A stretch of 63,166 bases of DNA. Source: Branchiostoma floridae (Eukaryota; Chordata; Leptocardii; Amphioxiformes; Branchiostomatidae). The stretch is from assembly GCF_000003815.2 (NCBI RefSeq), contig NC_049991.1, positions 19,962,974 through 20,026,139 on the forward strand, read 5' to 3'. The notes below the pieces were generated by a model. The model was not told the DNA's origin and searched no databases. It saw only the letters and a program-made list of their open reading frames with translations. Within the stretch, counting starts at the first letter, position 1. The number at the start of each line of letters is the position of its first letter. This document shows positions 39,401 to 50,500 of this stretch, piece by piece. The position numbers and the translations under genes were made by a program.

Positions 39401-42400
39401 GGCAACACCATAGACTGCAATCTAATACCATTATATATAAAAGAAAACTATTCGCCGTGGTTTTAAGTTAACATTAATCCACCGCGAAAATTTCTGCATT
39501 TACAGTGCCATGAAAGGAAATACAGAAAACCAAAGCAAGGGATCATCTTATCTTCCTTCTTAGCGATAAAATGATAATATAATAATAATCATGATAATAT
39601 TTCTGCATATCATGACAACTCCCTTCGTGTTCTGTAATATTTTTGATCTTGTCAATACCTATATCCATTGCACAGGCAGGTTCTCCTAATTGATTCAGCA
39701 CCAACTTGTCTTGTCGAAATTTACTTTTCTGTTATCCATTTTGTACTTAATATGTAATGTATGTGGTTTACTATGTTTGTTTTATGCGTATGTTTCTTGA
39801 GTAGAAGGCTTAATATAATAAGCAATTTGTGCTTTCTGCCTCATACTCTCAAAATATATGTGAATAAAAAATTTTAAAAAATCCCTTCGTGTTCTGTGCC
39901 CTTTAGGTGACGGAGGCGAAGGTGACGGAGGTGAAGATTAACGAGGCGCGCGAGTGGTACCGCCCCGCCGCCGCCAGGGCATCCCTCCTCTTCTTCATCC
40001 TGAACGACCTCAACAAGATCAACCCGCTCTACCAGTTCTCACTCAAGGTTGGTGTCTTTTGTTTGTTTGTGTAGGAAATTAACCATCTTGTGGCGAAACG
40101 TATAAGGTGTGTACTGAAGAGTGCAAGCTGCATATCCGGACAGATTAAGAAGAAAGTTGAAAACTTCCATCTGTCATACTTGACTGCCTAAATCCATACA
40201 TTTGTACATGGCATGTGACATGAATTGCGCCAACTGTATCAAGCTTGCGTCACTGCGGGGTTTGTTCACTGTGTCATTGTTTTGTTATTTTCTCCAATTT
40301 TTTATAGTTTAGATATAATTGTGCAATACGTAAAAGTATGACTGAGAAGACGACAAAATACATAAAAAGTAAGAAAATTTGTTCTTTATCTCTGCAATTC
40401 GTTGAGTGTCTTTTGAGCCCCGTAGTGACGCAATCTTGCCGCAAGTGCAGTGAGATTGCACCTTAAAGACCAAATCTTAGAAACAGAACGAGTTAGTCTT
40501 GCTTAACATATTCGTGTCTACTTTCCTCTTAGGCCTTCAGCGTGGTGTCAACAAGGCCATTGAACGTGCCACGGCTGCTGAGGAGGTCAAAGTTCGTGTG
40601 GTCAACTTGATCGACTCCATCACCTGGTCTGTGTTCATGTACACGACGCGCGGCCTGTTCGAGCGCGACAAGCTCACCTTCACCGCGCAGGTGGCCTTCC
40701 AGGTGAGTCTAACTCTGTACAGCTTCCAGCTGCTTTGGCATATAGAAAAATTGTTGTGTTTCCTGTTTCAGTCCTGAAAAAATAAATTATTAGGGTCAGA
40801 AGGTAGGGATTATCTTCTTTTGTTAGAAATCTTTTTGTTTAGACTTTGGCCCTACAAAACAAGAGTGATACAAATCATACAATCACACAGTTTAACAAAG
40901 CTGAAATGCATGACGACACATTTTCAATGTAAAATTTCAATTTTGTGCATAATGGCTACAAATCAGTGGATACATTTATCATTAGATAGGACATTCAAGC
41001 AGTTTTTTTTTTATTGGAATACCCCCCCCCCCCCCCAAAAAAAAGTCTAGGGTCGGCATGTTTCTCTAGGGTAGGTCGGAAAACAGGAAACAAAACATTT
41101 TTCCCCAGGCCTTTGATTTATTTATCAAAATTATTGAGATTTGCCACAATTGTGGAAGGTATAATAGCACGTCTTTAAGGTTTTTTTTGTCCGTTCCTTC
41201 CGCCCAGGTGCTCCTGATGCAGAAGCTGATCAACCCTGCAGAGCTGGACTTCCTTCTGCGTTTCCCCGCCCAGGTGAACGTCACCTCACCTGTGGACTTC
41301 CTGTCCCACCCGAGCTGGGGAGGAGTCAAGGTAAAACACACCTGTCCTGAAAACTTACAAAATTTAATGTGGAAGATGGCTTAAATGGAGTTAAATATGT
41401 GTTTTTGTAGCTATATGACACTGTGACGGTAAATTCACAAGAGGGCAGGAGTAATCTAGTCTGAATACCATACCCCAACCTCAAAAATATGTTTCGTGTT
41501 GGGGTCTGGCAGGATGGCTGTAGAAAGGTTCTCGAAGGCCCTTGATCAGAGGGAGGAGAACCTAAGATTTATGACCACTCACACCACAGGTAGCCCGCTA
41601 CCACACACCACAGTTGGTCAGCAGGCTACCACAGTAGCGAATCAGGTACTTAGAGGTCACAGTAACTGTTATGGATTCAAAAAATACAGTTGAGGGACTT
41701 TAACCAATCATGGTAGGGGTGTATTACCTCCTGCTGATCCTGCTGCTGTTCCATTGGTGGAGTTTTTTGCCCACTGAGGCAAAATTGAGAAGCCAGCCTA
41801 TGCCATCCGGCCAGACCCCTGCACGATAGATACTTGAGATCGGGCTGGGGTTTGGTAACCAGGCTAGGGGTAATAATACAAGGTACAGTCTTACTTAAAA
41901 AAGCACAGAGTCTCATAGATAGCATTTCTATCCATTACTATTAGGCAACATGTTAGAGATTTTACATAGAATCTACATAATTTGTAATCTGCCTGTTTCA
42001 CATTTTATAGCTTCAGTGCAATCCAAATTTATTTCATTCAATGAAGTGTGAGGTCTACCTTATATGAAGAAAAGACAACTTTCATGATGATTTTTTGCTC
42101 ACTCACAGAAACAAAATGAATTCTAAAAACTTAAGAATTTGTCCTTAGTTGGCCTTTTTTTTCAAATGCAATGCCTTTATCTAAAAAGGAAATCATAAGA
42201 ATCAACATACAAATAAGTCTATACACTGTGTATTTCTCATTAGGCCCTGTCCCAAATGGACGAGTTCCGAAACTTTGACCGAGACATCGAAGGTTCGGCC
42301 AAGCGCTGGAAGAAGTTTGTGGAGAGCGAGTGTCCTGAGAAAGAGAAGTTTCCTCAGGAGTGGAAGAACAAGACGTCTCTGCAGAAACTCTGCATGATGA

Positions 42401-45400
42401 GGGCCCTGCGGCCTGACCGGATGATGTATGCTGTCAGGTGGGTTGTTTGTTTGTTTGTTTGTTTGTCTGTTTAGTTACTATAGAGACAGCATGTTGAGAT
42501 GTATGCTGTCAGGTGGGTAATGTTTGTTTGTTTGTTAAGTTACTACTGAAACTGCATGATTTCTTATTAGAGACATATAATCATGATATTTTTATTTTTT
42601 TCATATGAATGTTTTTTTATGCACTGTTTTTTGGGCAAGGACGTTGCTTGTGTTCTGTTTATCTATAAGAATAAAATGAGTTTTTTGTCTTTTTCTCATG
42701 GTCCATCTCAACATAACTAGTTTGCTGCTGTGTTCGCTTCTGCTACCAGTCTGGGGAACTGTATAGTTCAAATCTTTTAGTGATGACGTCAGATAATGAG
42801 CAAATTAAGGAATGGGTTCTAGATCGCAAGCGGACGAGGGTAGAGATATCAAGGTTCCCAGAAAGAATTAGCAGAGATCCGACTGTATGATTACATGTAG
42901 TGTATGATAATAAATGCCGGAGCAAACTACTATCGTGAACCCAGGCTAAACATAACACGGCTTTCATGATTGTGAATATTTTATTGTAGGAACTACGTGG
43001 AGGAGAAGCTTGGAACACAGTACGTGGAGGGAAGCAGCGTTCCGTTCGCCAAGTCTTACGAGGAGAGCAGCCCCGAGACACCCATGTTCTTTATCCTGTC
43101 GCCGGGCGTCGACCCCCTTAAGGACGTGGAGGCTCATGGGAAGAAGATCGGCTTCACCTTCGACAACCGGAACTTCCACAACGTGTCCTTGGGGCAAGGT
43201 CAGGAGATTGTGGCGGAACAGGCGCTGGATCTGGCAGCTGTGGAGGGGCACTGGGTCATCCTGCAGGTTTGTTTGTTTGTTTGTTTGTTTGTTTATCTAT
43301 TTATTAGCATATGTGACAGAATACATTGCACAGATTCCCAGGCAGCATTGCTGATATTGGAGTCAGTTTACAGTCTTAAATTTGAACCCGGCATACATGT
43401 TGAATTACATTGTATCTTTCATGATATCAGGTATGACTAATGTAAAAGTGACCTTTTTGGTGATACATTGCCTTTTGCACCAGAACGTCCATCGGGTGGC
43501 CAAGTGGCTGGGAACGCTGGAGAAGTAACTTCTCAAAACCGGCTAACAGAATTTCTCCCATACAATTTGAACCAGGCATATATTACGTATCTTTGATACC
43601 AGGTATCATGTAAAAGTATGCTTTTGGTAAGCTGGAAATCACAGATCATGTTGCATTTGCATTCATCTGCACCAGAACGTCCAACTGGTGGCTTGAAGTG
43701 GCTGGGAACACTGGAGAAGAAAACCTGGCTACCAGAATTTTCACTGACACAGTTTGAACCAGGCATATCAATTACATTACCAACTTGAATTGCCTTTCAC
43801 AACAGAACGTCCATCTGGTAGCCAAGTGGCTGGGAACGCTGGAGAAGAAACTTGAGAAGTACAGCGTGGGGAGCAACGAGGCGTACCGTGTCTACATCTC
43901 GGCCGAGCCGGCGGCCTCCGCTGCCTCCCACATCATCCCGCAGGGCATCCTCGAGTCCTCCATCAAAATCACCAACGAGCCTCCAACCGGCATCCAGGCC
44001 AACCTGCACAAGGCCTTCAACAACTTCAACCAGGTGGGTGGGAGAATCTTCATTATGCCTTTGAGTTAGAACTCAGAGAGATTGACCAATCAGAATCGAG
44101 AACTCAGAGAAATTGACCAATCAAATTTGAGAACTCAGAGAAATTGACTAATCAGAATCAAGAACTCATAGAGATTGATGAATTGAAATTGACCACTGTG
44201 ACAGTATTTTTGACACTTTAGCAAATAAGAAACTCAGCGAGATTGACCAATCAGAATCGAAAACTCATTAATATATATAGAGATTGATGAATTGAAATTG
44301 AGAATTCAGGGACATTGACCAATCAGAATTGAGAACTCAGAAACATTGACCAATCAATATTGAGAAACCAGACAGGCTGACGATTAAAAATTGAGACCTC
44401 AGGGATATCAACCAATCAAATTTGGAACTCATGAGTCTTTGAGACTTTATTTGAAAATCCATAGACCAATCAAATTTGAGAACTCTGATGCAACAACCAA
44501 TCAGAACGACCAATGACCAATCAGACGATGGGCCAATCAGAATTGAGAGCTCAGACAGGTTGACGATTCAAAATTGAGAACTCAGGGACATTGACCAATA
44601 AAATTGAGAACTCAGATATAACAACCAATCAGAATACAGTGACATTGCTTCCTGTGCCCCCCAGGAAACGCTGGAGATGTGTGCCCGTGAGAGCGAGTTC
44701 AAGTGCATCCTGTTCGCCATCTGCTACTTCCACGCGGTGGTCGGCGAGCGGCTGAAGTTCGGCCCCCAGGGCTGGAACCGCCCGTACCCGTTCAACACGG
44801 GCGACCTCACCATCTCCGCCATGGTGCTCTACAACTATCTGGAGGCTAACGCTAAGGTGGGCCTTTTTTGTCTCAGATTGTCTAAGATTTTAAGTCTGAT
44901 GGATATTAGTTTGATTTTTAGGGGGTTTACTGTAGCTATTATTCAATGCCATGATGCTACAACTATCTGGTAGCTAATGCCAAGGTGGGCCTTTTTGTCT
45001 CAGATTGTTAGATAGGTCATGGATAATAATTATTACCAAGTATCGCCATTGATTTTTGAGGGGTTTTACTGTTTACAGTAGCTGCTATTTGATGCCATGA
45101 CGCTCTACAACTAACTGAAGGCTAACACTAATTAAAGTTCAGGCCTGAAAACCTTTTCATTGTAGGTTCTTTCACTAGCTGCATGGTTGTGGCCTAGTCC
45201 TACATTGTATGTAAAAGTAAAGAAGTGAAAGAACATACTTAGATTATATGACAGGCATGAATAGATACTGCTTGAAATTAGGGTTTTCTCTTGCTCAAGC
45301 ATTTTTAACAAGGTTTGCATTGGAGTGAAGGCCCTGTGCCCCAAATAAATAAAATTCTGACTTCTGTTGCCTTAGGTGCCATGGGAGGACCTGCGTTACC

Positions 45401-47494
45401 TGTTTGGTGAGATCATGTATGGAGGTCACATCACCGACGACTGGGACAGGAAACTCTGCAGGACTTATCTGGAGGAGTACCTGCACCCGGATATGGTCAG
45501 ATTCTTCTTCTCTTCTCTTTTAACTAGTTACAGTTCATCCATCCTAAAACTGTAGCATGCACCCCAACTTTGGGAACAAATTTCAGCACCTTCTCGATTT
45601 TAAAAAGCTTGGAAGTGCTGTAATCAAGAAAATATGATGAGCTTAAGTTGTGATACAATTACTAACCATCACCGTATCACGGTAATCAAGAAAATTCAGT
45701 TATTAATTACTGTAGTTTGAGTTACACTGTTACAGTGGCAGTTACAATAACTAAGCATTGCCTTATGACAGTAATTGAGAAAGTATTGTAGTTTACAAAT
45801 GTAATACATTCAATTACAAATCATTACCTTCTAACCTCCCACCACAGCTTGACGGTGAGCTGTCCCTAGCGCCAGGCTTCCCCGTCCCTCCCAACTCCGA
45901 CTACCAGGCGTACCACCAGTACATTGAATTACAGATTCTCCCCAAATTACTGAGTCTCTTAAAATTGTTACTAACCAATGCCTTCTAACCTCCCACCACA
46001 GCTTGACGGTGAGCTGTCCCTAGTGCCTGGCTTCCCCGTCCCTCCCAACTCCGACTACCAGGCGTACCACCAGTATATCGATGACGTGCTGCCCCAGAAA
46101 GCCTGTACCTGTACTAACCTGCATATGCAGGTAGTATTTCGAGCTCTGCTAACCATTGCCTTCTACCCTCCCACCACAGCTTGACGGTGAGCTGTCCCTA
46201 GCGCCCGGCTTCCCCGTCCCTCCCAACTCCGACTACCAGGCGTACCACCAGTACATCGATGACGTCCTGCCCCCGGAGAGCCCGTATCTGTACGGTCTGC
46301 ACCCCAACGCCGAGATCGGCTTCCTCACAACCACCTCCGAGAAGCTGTTCCAGACGGTTCTGGAGATGCAACCGCGTGACGCCGGCGCAGGGGGAGGGGC
46401 AGGCGCAACCAGGGAGGAGAAGGTTCGTTTAGCTGTTTATTTATTGAATAATTATTAATGAATTAATTAACTTCTGGAGATGCAGCCGCGCGATGCCGGC
46501 GCAGGGGGAGGGGCAGGCGCAACCAGGGAGGAGAAGGTTCGTTTAGCTGTTTATTTATTGAATAATTATTAATGAATTAATTAACTTCTGGAGATGCAGC
46601 CGCGCGATGCCGGCGCAGGGGGAGGGGCAGGTGCAACCAGGGAGGAGAAGGTTCGTTTAGCTGTTTATTTATTGAATAGTTATTAATAGATTAATTAACT
46701 TCTGGAGATGCAGCCGCGCGATGCCGGCGCAGGGGGAGGGGCAGGTGCAACCAGGGAGGAGAAGGTTCGTTTAGCATTTGAATTAAGCGACTCTTACACG
46801 CATTATTGCACTGCATTTGTACCAGGGTAGCGCAACAGGTGGTTGTCACTCCAAAACATAAATTCTGTGACGCTTTCTTAATAATATGGAAAAGTACATT
46901 AAAATTCCATCACTAAGAATATGAAAATCAGATTGTCCTGGGGGAGGGGCCGGCGCAACCAGGGAGTAGAAGGTTCGTTGAGCTGTTTATTTATTGAATT
47001 AATGAATTGATTAACTGTATTGCGCGACATTTGTACATAGTACGCCGGCGCAGGGGGAGGGGCTGGCGCAACCAGGGAGTTATTACACTATCAGGGTGAT
47101 TTCCAATATTGATTGATTGATTGATTGATTGATTAACCAATGGATTGATTGATTGATTGATGGATTGGTTTACCAATAGATTGATCAATTGATTTGTTGA
47201 TTGATCGATCAATAAGTCTAGTAATTGATTGATTGATTGATTCATTGACAGATCAAAGGTTGACATTTGTAATTATTGATTTGGAATATTGATTGATTGA
47301 TTGACAGGTCAAAGGTTGACATTTGTATTGTTTCACACTCTCAGATTGATTTGGAATATTGATTGATTGATTGACAGGTCAAAGGTTGACATTTGCAATT
47401 ATTGATTTGTAATATTGATTGATTAACTGATTGATTCATTGACAGATCAAAGGTTGACGTTTGTAATGTTTTACACTCTCAGATTGATTTGTAA

Positions 47495-47528
<34 letters not shown>

Positions 47529-50500
47529 CAGGTCAAGGGCGTTCTGGACGAGATTGTTGAGAAGCTTCCGGAAGAGTTCAACATGGCTGAGATCATGGCG
47601 AAGGCAGAGGAGCGCACGCCGTACGTGGTGGTGGCCTTCCAGGAATGCGAGCGCATGAACATGCTCACCAAGGAGCTCCGCCGCTCGCTCAAGGAGCTGG
47701 ACCTCGGACTCAAGGTGGGCAGTTTGGAAGTTTCTGTTTTCAGATGAAAACAAACAGAAAAGAAAGGCAGAAATCACGTTGACCATAAGGAGTACTAGAA
47801 GAAATTGATATGTTCTCTTTTTGGTCTTTAATAAGTTTCCAAATCAAAGGAAGAAAAACCAGAAACCATGTTAATAGTAATCAGTACTAAAAAAAGCAAA
47901 CCAAGTGATGGCCTCGTGAATGAAAACAAACAAACTTAACATAACCAACACTAACAAAATACTTGCCTGCCGGCACTTAGTGCTGATGGCGGCTATAGAC
48001 ACTCTCTCCAGAATGCTCTAGATCTGTTTTCGGCATGGGACCGACCCTCAGTTGACTTAGACTTTGACTTCATTATTATCCATTATTCAGGAATTAAGAG
48101 CTCTGGTTCTCTTTTTCGGGTAATCCTGGTTACATATATATTAATAGAAACAGTATTTTAGTAACAGTATACACTTCATAGCAAAATTGCACATAAGTCA
48201 ACATAACATTGACAAGCATGGAAAATTTACACTGTGGCAGGTTTTGAAATTCATTTTTGGGTGCACCACTTAAATTTAAGTAAAGACCTTAATAACAAAA
48301 CTTAGTTACAAGCTTTCAAATTCTTAAACAACTACCATCACTCACTCACTCACGGCCCATAACCACAGTGACAGACATTTTTATTATCTTTCTAACACTA
48401 AGATGTCAAGAATATGATGTATACTAGTAAACTTGATAGCTTTACATACATAAACCTAATAAAATATTTGGGTGCAACCTGTGCACCCACTGAAAAAATT
48501 GGGTGTACAGTTCCAATTTTGGGTGTATTTCGAACCCTGCTGTGGTGACCCCTACATGTAACTCTCTGAGTGTGTTAGAGACTATGATAGTCGACTCCTC
48601 ACACCTTCTCATGCCCAATTCCGCCCCACAGGGTGAACTGACCATCACCTCAGACATGGAGGACCTCTCCAACGCCCTGTTCCTGGACTACGTGCCCGAC
48701 TCCTGGACCAAGCGCGCCTACCCGTCGCTGAACGGCCTGGCCGCCTGGTACGCCGACCTGCTCCAGCGAATCAAGGAGCTCGAGCAGTGGACGTCGGACT
48801 TCAACCTGCCCGCGGCCGTATGGCTGGGCGGCTTCTTCAACCCGCAGTCCTTCCTCACGGCCATCATGCAGGTCTGTTTCTTTGTTTGTTTGTTTGTTTG
48901 TTTGTTATTAGTATACAGTAAAAGCCAGTTAGTTGCACAACGGATAATCGCACAGCTCTGTTAATTGCACGGAATCCCAAAATCCTGTGGTGGCGTGGTC
49001 CAGCTTGATAACTTCGCTTTGTTGCACCATCCGGATATGTGCACGAAATGTACTCAGCAAATGGAGTGTGCACTTAAGCGGTTTGTACTGTACTTTGTAA
49101 AGTACCTCTGATAATGTGTAGTAAACATAATCACTTCTTTGGTTAGTTTAGCAATATACTTGTTCTTGTACAATGTACTAGTATATAACAGGTCCTGTAT
49201 GATTACAATATGGTGTTGAAAGTACAATGTACCAGTGCCTAGGATGCAACTATTTTACACTGCAAAATTGTATATTTCTTAAAGTTTGCACGGTTCAACC
49301 GAAATCTAAAAAGAAAAACAAACATATGAGAAGCTCTATCGACCGACCCTGGGTATGCTGGGTCAGCATACTCACATCAATTGCAAGCTGTTGGTTGACC
49401 TATCGAAACTGCATTACATGTACAAGTGTAGCCAGTGCAATGTCAATAAAACTATGTACGGTCCTTGAGGGAGATTAAAAAAAGGAGGCAGTTTTGTGTT
49501 CTTTATCTATAATCTGGTATCCAGCCTGTTTGTAAACTCACTATACTGCCGGGTAGTTTATTTATGCGCCTTGAACTTGGGCTGATGCGAAAACCTGTTT
49601 TTTTCCCTTAATACCAGAGCATGGCCCGTAAGAACGAGTGGCCGCTGGACAAGATGTGCCTGCAGTGCGACGTGACGAAGAAGAATCGTGAGGACTTCAG
49701 CTCTCCGCCGCGCGAGGGCTCGTACATCCACGGGCTCTTCATGGAGGGGGCGCGCTGGGACACGCAGACAGGTGGGCGTTTGTTTATTAATTTTGTTTTA
49801 TTGGGATCTCCATTCATTGGTGTTTCACTAGTAATTTTGAGAAACCAGTCTGTTAGGAACCGAAATGTTAGGAACCAGGGCTTTTGATGGAGAGTGATCT
49901 AGTCTCAATCTTGCGAGAGAGCACAAGACTAGGTCAGGCTTGCATAGATCACCCTTGCCTCCTTGTGGAGTAGGGGTAGGACTTGGGCAGCTCCTAACCC
50001 TCATTGCGGTTCACTGAATGTGGATGGCCTCCTTAATCTTTCTGGGTACTGTAGATTAATGCATTTACATTTGGAGGGATTTAATTTTGCGGTACTAGTG
50101 GGAAAATGGAGTACGTGTTAAGTGCCGTGGTTTCTGAGTTCACTGTGGTATACAGCAGGTTGTATGGAGAAATGAATAAATTTGAACTCAAAATATAAAA
50201 TGTGCTGTATTTATGTCACTTTGTCTTCATGTGTGTTAAGCTTCAAAAGTACCTCAAACAGTTTGGTGAAATGTTTAGTACAGAAATGTAATAATACATA
50301 CTGTAGATACATGTACTAGGGAGAAGGTGGTGCCAAAGACAGAAGGAAAATGCTTGTGGTGGTTTTGAGTTTGTGGTGAAGCAGCTACCGCAAAAAACAT
50401 GAAGTTGAACATAAAGCCACCATAATGTTTTGTACTGTTACAGAAATGTTCTAATAATATTACAAGTTAAAGCCACCATCTGTAAACTTTGATATACCCT

